In this document: piece after piece, positions 50,581-61,880 of the stretch | How positions within the stretch are numbered: the stretch's first letter is position 1 | Layout: the number at the start of each line of letters is the position of its first letter | NCBI GenBank assembly: GCA_013400975.1 | Contig: WBMZ01004770.1 | Location: forward strand, 434,001 to 498,000 | Source of the DNA: Atrichornis clamosus | Taxonomy: Eukaryota; Chordata; Aves; Passeriformes; Menuridae | Length of the DNA stretch: 64,000 nucleotides | Direction of reading: 5' to 3' | Notes under the pieces: generated by a model | What the model was told of the DNA's origin: nothing | The model's input: the letters and a program-made list of their open reading frames with translations, nothing else | The model's database searches: none | Position numbers and translations under genes: made by a program

Positions 50581-52079
50581 CTTCTAGATAGGAATAGCGT
50601 TGTTTAAATGAAGCCAGAGTCCACCTTACTGTGGACTATCACAAGTAACAATTGCAGTTTTCTCCTGTGGATGAGAAAGGAACAAGTGCTACCAAATCAC
50701 CTCTTTAAAGCATTTCGTATTTCTAACATTGCTGAACAAAAAATCTGTGTTGAACTGCAGAAATAACTCGGTACTGGAAGTTTTGCTGTTGTGTTAAAAA
50801 GTGAAACACACCTGTTCCACAGTCAGCCTTGAAATAACAGAAATGAATATGAAACAGCATTTTCTTTAGTAGAAGGAAAGAATAATCCTCTTTCTTGGTA
50901 GCATACATCATATTTTTGTGAATTTGAAATTAGATATATGCATAGCCAGAATGTACATTAATTAGTAAGAATTATACTAATATCTCAGTGTGGGCTGTTT
51001 AATTATAGTTTTTTTAATCCAAAACAATAATTTTGGTGGCAATTTTGTTTGCAGGTATTATTTCATGATAGTTCATAATACAGTTCTTTCACAGTTCTGG
51101 AAATGCAGCAGTGATGGACATACCAAGGCAATTTTTCAATAAAGCCATTGACAGTAAAGAAAGTGGAGATAAGTCGAGTTAAGTCGCGAAATTGCACTCT
51201 GAGGTGGTTAAAGAAGCCTTGGATTACTTTATGTCAGTCTTCATGAAACTCATTAGTTAGCAACTTTACCTGTTAATTAGTTATGATGACCCATGGCCAT
51301 CACACGAGTCACTTGTAAAGGAACAAGCGAGAATCTCTTCAAAGATACAAGTAGGTGGAAGTAGGTGGACTCTTGTTTCAGATGAACATCTTTGTGTCAT
51401 CCTGGAGTCAGTGTGAGGTTTGTTTTCATGTGTCTTGTGCCCATGAGGAGCTGTGCCTTTGAAATCCTGCTCTGGAGTAAAGAGAGCAGAAGTCTAACAT
51501 CACATAGATTCCCCTGAAAACAGATTTTGCAGTCTCCAGGGTAGGATTATGTTCTGCTTGCAACAGGATGCACTGGCCTGGGAAGGGGACACCATTTGCA
51601 TGGCAGGAGCAGATGGAACTGCTGATGCAATTGACCGCCTGGTTCTCTAGTCCTCACTTGCTCCTGTAGGGAAATACTGCAGCAGTGCTGTATAATCATA
51701 GATAGGTTTTATATTCCTAAAACAACCAGGCCACAAACAGAAGGGACAGAAAAGGACTAATTCTCTGTGACATAATTGCATATGGCAATAGGCCAAAACA
51801 TTTGATTTTACTGGAAGAATACCAAATACTGTGCATGGAAGCTTACTGTAGGAGGGAGAAGCAACATCATTGCTTGGCTTATGTGGCATATGTGTTGGGG
51901 AGGCTGAGGAGAAGAGCACAAAATGCATCTGGTCATCTTGAAAAGGTCCTTGATATTTGTCTCGGAATAAATGCTCTACATCCGACTCTTTCTTCTTCAG
52001 TCAAATGCATAGGGAAAAATGGTCTATCTAACACAGCCATGAGCCTGGGGGGGTTGTGTGGGCAGTCTAAGAGAGGAAA

Positions 52080-52115
52080 CCTTAAATATCTTAACCTTAA
52101 ATACCTTAAATATCC
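52080..52115. repeat. Short degenerate tandem repeat (CCTTAAATAT unit)
   Basis: Three to four imperfect copies of CCTTAAATAT, one of them interrupted by CTTAA. A seven-G run lies just upstream at 52047-52053. Confidence 0.75.
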
Positions 52116-54590
52116 CTAAAAATATTGAGGCTGATTGTCCAAATTTGAGTTTCTTCTGGTCAGTAGTGGACTTGTTTGAGCTATACCATTTCATCCTTCA
52201 ACATTGTGTTTTTTGGTCCACTCCCCTGTTCCTCAGAACAAGGCCATGTGGACGAGCAGTAGATCTTCAGGTTTGCACAATCAGACCTATGGAGAAGCAT
52301 TCAGAGGTTGGGAGATGGTTATCACTGGTCACGTGTCAACATCTTCAAAACTCATCTTGATATGAGTAAACTGTTGCTCAAATAATGCTCAATTCCTTCC
52401 TGCTTATTCAGTGCTTTGCTTATTATACTAAATTGCAAGCTTTGTGTCTGCAACGTCATCTCTCTTATGCTGGCTTCCCTACAATCTACTGATTCATTTG
52501 CTGCTCAAAGGAACCATTTCTGTTCCTGAGTATCTGAGAATCAAATTTAACTTCAAGATTCAACACTTGTGGAAACTGGAGGCGTTACGTAGCCTTTGCT
52601 TTTCCCCTTCAATTCCTTCCCTACTGTCATGTTTTTAACTCATTTGTGCTTCTACTACTTCCAAGCTTGGAAAGAGTGGAAAATCTTTTTTTCTTTTCCT
52701 GCCACATTTTTCCTCATGACGTCTCTGCACCTTATTACTGATTGATTTGTACGTGTGAGTCATGGTAAAAATGGATGCCTCATCTCCCTAACCAACCACC
52801 TCCACCCCCATTTTTGTCCTCAGTCCTGCCATGTGAGTGCCGCTGATGACTCACCTCTCTTTGTGTTAATTCATCACACAAGTGGCCATTCCTGTTGAAA
52901 CACTTGTGCTGACTCAGGTTAAAGCTGGTAGATAGAGGATTCACTGGTGCTTTCCATTAGGTTGGACTGTTCCAAGATCTAAAACAGTCCTTCTTCAGCA
53001 TTTTTCCATCAGAGACCATCTAGCTACTGTTACACTGGGAAGAGATTAATCGAGGTGGTTTGAATGATTTGCCTGGTGGCCAGAATGTACACTGCACAGG
53101 GCCAGAACGTGCCAGAGTATTGTTTGAGTGGAAGAAGAGGCACTAAATTGCTTTTCTTCCCTTCACTGGTTTGGCACGCAGTGACCCAGAATGAGTGTGT
53201 CCTTGAGAGCCAGCCAGAGAGAGAAATTGTTCCCTGTGATCATCCTTGCACAGACTGCAACCAAAGACATCAGGAAGAGCAGAGGTGGACTTGTAGTTGT
53301 CCAGTGCCGGTGGTGATTCCATAGGTGCAGTTCTCAGCAGTGGAGTTAGTGTTTCTGGGTATTTTAGGTAATGCATTAGCCTAATTGATGCATGTATGGC
53401 TGGAGTCTGAGAGATGTGAACACTGAGTGACCCTCAGTGAGCAAAACCTGGGAAAAAGGCTGTGTTCTTGGCCAAAGCTTGCCAAAGAATTTTATTCTTA
53501 TTCTGATTGGCACTGACCAACACTTCCACTCTCCTAGTTCAAACAGCATAAAAAATGCACTTTCAATTTAGTGGAAATCAGTACAAGAAATCTGAAATCC
53601 CAGCAGCCATTCTGGCTGATGAGGAAGGCACCAGCCTAAATCCTACTGTACAAGGTCCTGTTGGATATGCACGAAGGTAACAGAAAGCAGAATCCACCCC
53701 ACTGCTGTTTAAATCTCTATTGTGTCCTGCTGACTCTTCCCAGCTCTAATGAGAGGCTTGGGACCCCCTTGGTCCTGGATGCTGAGACAGCAGAGCGTGG
53801 GGTATGCATTGAGGAGTGCCACTGGAGGATGGCAGAAGGCTGATCTGCAGGTGATCCAGAGGATCTGTTGGGAGAGGGTGTGGATAAACATCACGGTGCT
53901 GTCTTTGGTGACTGGAGATGTGGAGAGGAGAGAGCAGGTGTATTTCTTTCTACTGGCCTACTTTTTGCTCAAAGCTTGTCCTCATTTGATTCCCCTGTTG
54001 ATAAAAACATTACAAATGCAACATAAATACAAAATTACAGGGGAAAGCTGTGGAATACCTACCTAAGATGTTTGTCTTGGAACATCCCTTTGTATCTGGG
54101 TAAAATAAATTTTAATGTGAGAGTGGTCCAAGGCTGAGGATTGATGCTATTTATTTATTTATTTGATATGGCTGTTTAACACTTCTTTTGGACCACTCCT
54201 CAGCTAATATTACTGGAAAAACCTTTTGTGGAGGAACACTGACCACCATACTGAAGGATGCTTCATCTTTATTCTGTCTGTTTCCTGGGTGCCTTCCACT
54301 GTGCTACAGCTCCCATTGCTAGGCATTATACTTGGGAAAACTACTCGTTTTTTATTAAAAAAAAGTGGGGAAGAAAGAGAGGGGGAAGAAAAAGGGCTTG
54401 TGAGCCTATGGTGAACTTAATTAACATCACTGGAGGGACAGCAATAAAGTACTTAACAGGGCTATAGTAAAACCTTGCAAGACATGAACGAGTCAAAATA
54501 TTATTGACGTATTCAATTATTTGCAGTTGTGGGGGTTTTGTTTCCTCTGACGACTCCTGAAAATAATAAAGCACTTAAAAGTTGTGCTTT
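52115..54590. other. Noncoding stretch, no gene seen
   Basis: Mixed unique sequence, no gene or recognisable repeat family. The segment 54121-54204 carries an 11-bp inverted repeat and a second, interleaved 7-bp inverted repeat, with a TATT microsatellite in the spacer. Confidence 0.65.
54149..54164. repeat. (TATT)4 microsatellite
   Basis: Four TATT units, lying in the spacer of the inverted repeat formed by 54121-54131 and 54188-54198. Confidence 0.85.
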
Positions 54591-54597
54591 CACTTGG

Positions 54598-54690
54598 CTG
54601 ACCCAGCGCTCTCGCAGCAGCACAGTGTGTTACCCCGGGAGGGAGCTGAGCCGGAGCCAGCGCGGGGCGAGGAGCGCTGAGAAAGCAGTA
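54598..54690. promoter_or_regulatory. Dense CpG cluster with imperfect hairpin
   Basis: About eight to ten CpGs fall in 80 bases, far above the CpG-poor background, and GC is high. CAGCGCTCTCGC (54604-54615) pairs with GCGAGGAGCGCTG (54667-54679), making a 12-bp stem with one bulged G. The cluster is too short for a classical CpG island but could be a small unmethylated regulatory site or an unannotated transcript's start. It lies 130 bp from a MIR copy. An X-box-like CTATGGTAAC motif (54800-54809) sits between them. Confidence 0.4.
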
Positions 54691-54814
54691 CACACAGTCC
54701 CTCTGGAGGGGAGCAGCTCACATTCATCTCTAGGGGCTCTTCCTGCCTGGCCCGTGTTATTTATTTTACTATTATTAGCATTTCTGAGACACCAATCACT
54801 ATGGTAACTGTGTG

Positions 54815-54985
54815 CCCATAATAACTTTGCATTTATGTGGTTCTCTCCACCGGCGGTTTCTCTGTACTTCACAGTTGCTAATTGCTTTCACCCCGCACGC
54901 ATGGCCCCTTGCACTCTCTAGGTTATTAAACCTGAGGACTTGTTACAGATGGGACGGCTGAGGTGCAGAGGGTGTAAAGGATGAG
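54815..54985 (-). repeat. Ancient MIR-type CORE-SINE copy, antisense, CpG-retaining
   Basis: On the + strand ATAATAACTTTGCATTTATG (54819-54838) matches the reverse complement of the element's 3' part. After a diverged middle (CCACCGGCGGTTTCTCTGTA, TTCACAG) comes TTACAGATGGG..CTGAGGTGCAGAGGG (54943-54972), the family's hallmark block. The distance between these two blocks is close to that in the consensus as I recall it. CpGs survive in the middle (ACCGGCGG, CCCGCACGC, GGACGG), unusual for so old a SINE. Together with the flanking CpG cluster this suggests an exapted regulatory copy, by inference. Confidence 0.65.
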
Positions 54986-57900
54986 CCTTTATGGGTGTCC
55001 TCACTCCTGGACCTGCCTCTCCAGAATAAATCTGCATTTCAGCTTCTTTCCCTGGCTTCCTAGAGGTGCGTTGCAAAAGGGACTTAAGCCATCAATCCCT
55101 TGTAGGCTTCATCTTTCTCTTTAAATTGTTCTCATCACTTTTCTTCTGCTTGCTGTGCCTTTGAGACCCAGTGCTGGGAGACAGGGAAGGCTCTGGCGGA
55201 ATGATCTGGATGAAAATATTTCTCACAGCTCTTTGAGGGTGCTCTTTGCCCCAGCCTTCCATAGACAGACGCAGTGAGCATCATGACCCCACGGCAAGAA
55301 TAAAGAAGGACTATGGGAGGACCTCAGTGGTCGTGCAGCTCAGCTGTGCCCCCTGCCAGCTTCAGAGGTGCAGCCCCATGGTATTCAGCATCGGAGATGT
55401 TCACTGAGGGATCCCTGTGGTGATGCCCACAAACCTGCTGGTCAGCTGGGAACACCTCGGAGGAGAAGCCCCGCACAGAGCCAGATCATGGGGCAGCAAT
55501 CTCATCCCTGCCTTTCACATCAGTTTTCAGCAGCAGCCAGGACTCTGTGGTTGCAGTCACCCACTGGCACAATGGTGTCATATTTAATCCTTTTAATATT
55601 TCTCTTTTTAAGAACATCTTAGCTTGGGGGCCACATGGAGGCTGAATGGCAGGGAGCCTGTAAGCTCTGGGGCTGTGGAGGGGAAAGACAGAGTCTGCAG
55701 CAGTGCCAGTATGCACGTCACAGGAAGAATTATGGTTGATTTTCACATATATCTATAACATCTGTGTGGCTAATAAAATTGATGGAGTTTGTCATAATCA
55801 GCCTGTACTCTGCAGTGAGAGAATTATGTCTGAGCATTTGGAAATCTCATGCACAGGCAGTTACTGAGGGAATGCTGTGAAGATTAAGTTGTTTCCGTGT
55901 GGCAATGGATGCCCACGCTGAAATGAGGTTCCTGCTTCTGTGCTGCAGTGGGGTCCTCAGGAAGGGTATGTTGTGAAGTGGGACACTTGTATTAACTAGA
56001 AAAACATGCTTTTATGTGCTACCTGCTGTCACAAGTGTGTGCTTACATTCATGCAGTTACACTAAGATAGTGGATTTCCAATGCAACCAAAACTGATCCC
56101 AGAAATATTGCGTGGGACAGCCCAGCTCCCGAGTCCGTGTGGCAAAGGGAAAGTCCCCCCAGAACAACATAAAGGCACCGCTCTGATCTCCTAAAGAGCC
56201 CGCACCCACTGGTGTTCCTGGCATTGTCTGTGCCCCGGGGTCGGCTCCTGGAAAGGCTCCCGGAGCTCCTGGGCTGGCTCTGCCACGGGAAGTTGTGTCC
56301 TCCCCATCACGTCTGCCCCGCTGCCCCGGGGCTCCTGGAAATCCAACACCCAAAAGCCAGAGGGGGTGGAATGAAAAGAACATCAGACGTGCTAGTCCTC
56401 CAAAGGCTGAAATGTGGGAAATGATTGTTTTGTAAAGTTTGTAGAGGCTTTGTAGAAAATCTTTTGTAATATTTTGTAATAGCTTTACTTAGCATGCTAC
56501 TTCCTGTTGGGTTTTTTTTCTGTTGTGGTGAAGAGTTGGTAAAATCCATGTTCTTTTTCTGCATCAAATGTAATCAGCTGATAGATGTCAGGTTCCCTAG
56601 GAAAAAAATGGACAAATAATGCTGTGATGACAAATTCTGATCACATTCATTTTTATAAGCAGAGATAGTTGAAATTTCATACATACTGGATTGAAAAACA
56701 GTACTCAAGAGGGATTCATACATTCTGTATTTATTTACAGCATTTTGTTGGCTATGGGCTTAAACAAAATTGGTTTTGCATCCAAAATGTAATCTGAATG
56801 CCTGTGAACAGAAGAAGGCAGATGAACACAAGTCGTTTGGGCATACAATTCCAATGCATGTGCATGTAAACACTTATTTTAGAAATATCAGAGTGGGCAA
56901 CATTTAGCTGCTTTTTAAAAACACAGGCTCTGATTTTTCAAGATGATGTCTTGATTTGTTATAAATCTGGGTTATGTGTAATTCTGGCTCTGGCAGTTCT
57001 GTACCTTCTGCCTCTTCCTTGCCCTGTCAGCTCCATGGCTTAGAAAACCTCCTGGAGCAGTGAGTGATATTGCTGTTTGAGTTCAGAAGAAATCCAAACC
57101 AAATGAACCCCTTTTGTAACTCCCCTGTCTTTCTGGGATGGATATAGCCATTCCTGCTCCACCTTTTGAAGGCGTTTTGGGGCCTGACCCAAAACACATA
57201 AATTTCTGAGGATTTCAGCTCAAACCCATGTGGCCATAAGAAGTGAGCATTGTACTGCCGTTAAAAAGTGAGTTCAAGTCTTTTATTGCTTTAGATCCAA
57301 TGATAATAAAGACAAATGCATTGGATTAATAATGCTCCTACCTTGAAATTTAATTTAAAATCTCTTGTAATGTAATCGCATTTGGGCGTGCCATTACCCA
57401 GATGGAGAGAAATTTGTTTTGTTGAGAAATTTCTTTAGCATAAGAATGACTTGAGTTTATTAACAGGGAAAAAAACATGACTCCCCTCCCCAGCCACTCC
57501 CCATGCATTCCAAAAATAAGAAACTCATTTCAACATGGACATTACTGGTTAAAAAATAATTACACATAATGAAATGTCATATTTCACACATACTCCCTGC
57601 AAACCATGCTTCTTCGTCTTCCCCAAAACACTGCAGGGTGTAACCGGCTCTTTCTTCCTCCTTCATGAAAAGAGTATTTCACAATGGAATTGTGTGATGA
57701 CAAAAAATGGTGCTGGAAAAGCATCACTACCCAGAGAGACATAAGGAATTGCCACAGGCCACTGCCTATAATCCCACACAATATTAAGTAGTCATTGTAT
57801 CTGTTTCCAGGGCTTCATTCGTCTTTTGTGACCTACAGCCTCAATGAGAGTTTTTACAGAAATAGAACGCCATGGAACAGCAAACTTGGGAACCCTGTCA

Positions 57901-58055
57901 TTTGACAAAAAATGTTTGGCTTAGAATGTTATTTTTTTTTTAATGTATCTTTCAGCTGCTGTCATTAAAATTGTTAAATAGCCTTGGAAACCTGTTTTGT
58001 CAATTACCTTGGGGACAAGTGTGAAATACTGGGCTGTTAAGCATGTGCCACAAAA
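54985..58055. other. Noncoding stretch with one GC-rich patch, no gene seen
   Basis: At 56100-56345 GC and CpG rise (CCCGGGGTCGGC, GCCCCGCTGCCCCGG). The minus strand there reads out a G/P-rich open frame with some Gly-X-Y-like triplets, but the triplet register breaks repeatedly and no flanking exon exists. The remainder is AT-rich and featureless. Confidence 0.6.
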
Positions 58056-58059
58056 AATA

Positions 58060-58320
58060 AACTGCGCAGTCCGAGTTGGGCTGGGCACGTGCCGGCACAC
58101 CTCGGCTCCTTACGGATCCTTCCCCCTGCTGGAGCAGCTCTAATTAGCTGGGACTAGATATTCCCAACTCGGGGAGATGCTCTCCATAAATATTTGTCTG
58201 CATTTAAAAGCAGATTTCTGCAAAGATTCTGGTGCTGACAGTTTCCCTCCAGGAGCACTGGCAAAGCGCGGATGCAATGCCCAGATGTGCACAACGTGTG
58301 CGACCCACGTTGTGCACTGA
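58060..58320. promoter_or_regulatory. Palindrome-dense, CpG-bearing noncoding block
   Basis: Five inverted-repeat structures lie in about 250 bases. They are CCGAGTTGGG/CCCAACTCGG (58071-58080 with 58163-58172), GGCACGTGCC (58084-58093, a CACGTG E-box), CAGCT-6 bases-AGCTG around a TAATTA core (58135-58150), TCTGCATTTAAAAGCAGA (58197-58214, one mismatched pair), and a perfect 12-bp hairpin at 58287-58317. About a dozen CpGs are present, including TGCGCA and AAGCGCGG. There is no open frame of note and no repeat family match. It could be an enhancer with dimer-binding sites or a structured RNA; the sequence alone does not decide. Confidence 0.35.
58287..58317. other. Perfect 12-bp hairpin
   Basis: GTGCACAACGTG and CACGTTGTGCAC are exact reverse complements around a seven-base TGCGACC loop. 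Each arm carries an ACGTG core, and each end is the self-complementary GTGCAC. A perfect 12-bp stem with so short a loop is expected well under once in 64 kb by chance. It has no downstream T run and is too short for a miRNA precursor on its own. Confidence 0.8.
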
Positions 58321-58841
58321 GGCCCCTTCATCTGCTAAGTTTTGGGTTATTTCTTCAAGTAGGGCTTTGGTGGGACTGATTCTTACATTGTTTAATATAC
58401 TTAGTATGTAAAAAAACCCGTGTACACCATTGTGCATTAAACTGAATTGCACAAATGAATTTTGTGCCTGAGAGCAAGAATATTCGTTGTATACATTAAT
58501 ACTCTACCTAATTTCTAATTACTTCTGAATATGGGTGTTGCTGCATGTCTCTGGAGAGGGGTATTATAGTTCAGTGATCTTATGTTTGGAGGGATACAAG
58601 TGTTTTATTCCTACAGTACTCCTTCTAAAATAAATATATAGTGATAAGTCTATGACATTGCTAAGAAAAGAGACTGCTAGAGATTATGATTATCATATCC
58701 GTAGTAGACTGGGGTAATGGTACTGAGCTAAAGTTTCTGTGGCAAGAGTCTGGCAAATTCCAGAGATTTTTTAAGATAGTGAGAGGGAAATCAAGGATGT
58801 TTGTGGTTTTCTTACTCCTTAAAACTCCATCCTGAAATCAA

Positions 58842-58942
58842 ATAGGTAGAAATGAAAGGAACAAACTAGGCAGGAAAGGAACAAAATAGGACGGTAAGTA
58901 ACTGATTGGAAAATCCAGGAACACAATAGAGAGGAAAGGAAA
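58842..58942. repeat. Degenerate minisatellite-like repeat (about 21-bp unit)
   Basis: Three to four imperfect copies of ATAGGCAGGAAAGGAACAAA run from 58842 to 58942. The third copy is stretched by an insertion. It is purine-rich on the + strand. Confidence 0.6.
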
Positions 58943-59542
58943 GTTGACAAAATATTTAACCCTTCTCCTTGATTGAAAGAGTTATGTGGGGAGAAAGAAC
59001 ACTTATTTTAATTTTATAAAATGAAATTTTGTAAATTCTCTTAGTTTAATGCCCCCATCTACTCCTGGCTGTAATTAACAGTACTTAATGGTAGCACTTA
59101 TTAACCCCAGAAACACTTTGTTTAAAAAAATATTTTGCAAAATTGCAGTCTGTTTTTTATTGATGTGCTTTTCTGGATGTCTGGGAGAGGTTATACAGCC
59201 ACCCATAACCCACTTCATCCTCAAATCTAGGCATACTTTACATTCAGAGCTTTGAAAACCAGCTAAATTTACACCCAGCTTGCTCTGGAAATAAATCTGC
59301 TCATTTAGATGAGGTCTCATTTAAAATGGCTTAGCCCAATAATTAATCATTTCATTCTCTTTATATATTTGTGGGTGTTTGAAAGAAGTTTGATTAGTTA
59401 CCAGTGATTACACTTCCCAACACCCTGCAAAGGAAATAATAAAATAAAACCCATCAGGCTTTTGTAAGGATTGCTGGGGTTGAATTCGGGCTGAATTTAA
59501 TCACGACTTACTAACTGGCAATTATTTGTCTGCCTTTTACAG

Positions 59543-59698
59543 GAACTCCATAATGAAAGAGGTTATCATCCAGGAGTTATACCCAGCTTGTTTTTAAACC
59601 CTGCAAAGGGAAGACACTGGACAAAGCAGAGGTGGCTCTTGGGTTCCTCCCTGTGCACAAGGAGAGCAGTGGGGCTGTTTTGGATCACAGGAGCACAG
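59543..59698 (+). other. Candidate exon with strong splice acceptor
   Basis: A perfect TACTAAC branch-site motif (59509-59515) sits 28 bases before an AG (59541-59542). The run TTTGTCTGCCTTTTACAG supplies the pyrimidine tract. The downstream 156 bases are stop-free in the frame starting at 59543 (52 codons) and end at CAG before GTACCA, a moderate donor. The length is a multiple of three. I do not recognise the peptide, and no partner exon was found, so it could be an exon of a noncoding transcript or a cryptic site. The upstream 59400-59540 segment is repeat-free and holds two CpGs. Confidence 0.22.
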
Positions 59699-60872
59699 GT
59701 ACCACAAACCCACCCTCTGCCACGCCTCGGGACGCTCATCCTCCTCCTGCCCATCATTTGGCCTCCTTCACTAAATGCAGGCAATCAGACAAGCTTCCAG
59801 TCACTGATCTGTTGTTTCCAAAGGCACTAGATTATTTTAGGAGTTCTGAGATTCAAGATATTTTTCTAATCCAAGGTTTTTTTGCTCTTAAGGAGCTACA
59901 GAGGGCAAAAGATCGTGTCGGTCTGAGTAGATATCACACCTCTAAAGCTGCCCGTCATTTCTTATATCTGTTGTGGCCAAAATAGGTGGATGTCAGAGTT
60001 CAACATACCCATGCTGTTTAACCTGGTGCTATTATCACAATGACCTTAAGCAGCTAGGCAGTTCACAGAGCAGGCACTAAACAGAGCATGAGATGAATTT
60101 AATGGATTACTAGGGAGTATGTTATTGCAAGGAGAAGCACCTGTGGAGCAACATATTTACCTCAGTTCCACTGAATGAGCATGTTGAAAGTGAATTGGCA
60201 CAGCCTTCTGCTTTATGAAAGGAAGTATTTTGTCATTCTTCATGCTTTCATTAAGAGGATTTAAGGCAAAGGATGCTGAAATGGTTCTGTGTTGGCACCA
60301 AAAAAAATTCACAGATTAATAGTGAAGCTTGAAAATAGTAAAGCATCTGATTTTTGCTTTTTCATCAACAAGCCTAATAAACCAGGATGAAACTATTAAC
60401 ATACAAATAGACAACCTTCTGATTAAAACAGCAGCAGCCAGCCCAACCTGAAAAAGACCTCTTCACGCAGAAAGCAATTATGATGGCGAGTGTTATCTGA
60501 TTCACTTCCATTTGCAACAAACCTAGAAAATCAAAAGGTAACCAATCATAATTTTGCAGAAAATCTGTTGTTATTTAAAAACTAAGAAGCTCTTGATTTT
60601 TCTTACCATGATTAGCATTTTAGAAGCCTCTGAATGTGCTGGAAGTTGATACTCCCTTGAATTTCTACTCTAAGCATATACTGTAAGTAAGGAAAAGTAA
60701 GTTCTTAGGATAAAGCATTGTGGGAAACCTATCCAGAGGAAGGGCAGATATTATCCTAGTTTATTCTACTATAGTACACTTACCTTCATTTCCCACATCT
60801 CCCCTAAGATGGTCATCTGTGGAAAAAATACACTGACTGTCTAGACCATCATTTTAACTATCTCCCTCCTGG

Positions 60873-60890
60873 TGATGATGATGATGATGA
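60873..60890. repeat. (TGA)6 trinucleotide microsatellite
   Basis: Six uninterrupted TGA units, likely polymorphic. Confidence 0.9.
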
Positions 60891-61759
60891 TCTAGTGGAA
60901 AGAAGTTTTCTGATTTTAAACTCAAGCCATGGCAGCTGATACCACTAAGATGTTCCAGCTTAGAAATTTTGTTTTGTCATGACACAAATCACTGGCTCAT
61001 GACAAAGCAGACCTGGTTTCCTGTTTATGTGGACCGAGCGTTCCATGCATGGGCCACTGCGGAAGCGTGTCTGTGGCGAGTTCACCCCTCGGAGCAGGGA
61101 GGCTTTTCAGTAACTCTGCAGCCTAATTCCAGTTTATGCAAGTGGAGCGTAAGTGGTACCAAGCCCTACATAATTTCCTCTTTCCCCCATTCAGAAAGGG
61201 TGTAAATACATGCCAAAATCCCTCCTCATTCAGTAAAGCGCAGAGGCTCGTCTGTAATTTAAAGCATGTGTCTGACTGGTTGTTTTCTGAGGTGAACACA
61301 TGTGTGTTGAGTTTCTTTTTTCCCTTGTGTTGAACCTCGATACACTCTGCTCACTTGGAGCAAAGAGCAAAGGTGCACTTTTTCAGGTAGAGGTATGAGT
61401 GCCCGTAGAAATACCTGAAGGAATCCACTTCACTTCACCACAGAGACACAGTTCTTTTGGATGTTTTGAACAGGTATCTTAACATGGTAACTTTGAAATG
61501 TTGAGACTTTTTGGTATCTATCCTAATTTTTATATTGAGGCTAGTATGCATTTACTGTGTTATCTGAAACATAATCCCATTACCTTTTCCTTTAATTAAA
61601 ATTAATTTCAATATTCGTTTCTAAGCAGGACACAAAACTGGTATCTCCTCACTTGTTTAGGTGATCCAAACCTGATCATTATATATTATGAAATAATTCG
61701 GATTTGGAGCATGGTGGAAGATGATTTCTGCATCACACAGAGTTAAAAACCTAATTAGA

Positions 61760-61880
61760 CAGCTAAAGTAGCCTCCAAATATGCAGACGCTCTTTTGTGC
61801 TCCAAGCTAGTTGCATCAGCTATCAATCAAATGAATAAATGATGCAGACAGGCAACAGAGAGTTTTCATTTGTGAGTAAT
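61760..61880. promoter_or_regulatory. Candidate conserved noncoding element with PBX/HOX-like motif
   Basis: ATCAATCAA (61822-61830, reverse complement TTGATTGAT) matches a PBX/HOX-type site. It is flanked by TTGCATCAGC and ATGAATAAATGATGCAG, and followed by an isolated CAGGCAACAG. The stretch has dense homeobox-like cores, no repeat and no frame. Function is inferred from motif texture only. Confidence 0.25.

Larger units (their letters stand above)
47000..52080. other. Noncoding stretch with a GC-richer patch, no gene seen
   Basis: The 48180-48500 segment is GC-richer and includes five CTG units (48339-48353). The remainder is AT-rich. An eight-G run followed by AAAGGGAGAG lies at 49714-49730. 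A 10-bp direct duplication (GTAGGTGGAA/GTAGGTGGAC) lies at 51351-51370. A CpG-bearing segment at 51165-51190 (AAGTCGAGTTAAGTCGCG) is the only hint of a conserved element. Confidence 0.65.

Noticed and set aside
51690..51720. AATCATAGATAGG resembling the end of a CR1 retrotransposon
   Set aside because: The characteristic eight-base end repeats and the adjoining CR1 body are missing.
56057..56383. Minus-strand frame with collagen-like Gly/Pro content
   Set aside because: The Gly-X-Y register breaks repeatedly. Gly and Pro codons simply follow from the GC-rich patch, and no splice sites or neighbouring collagen exons are present.
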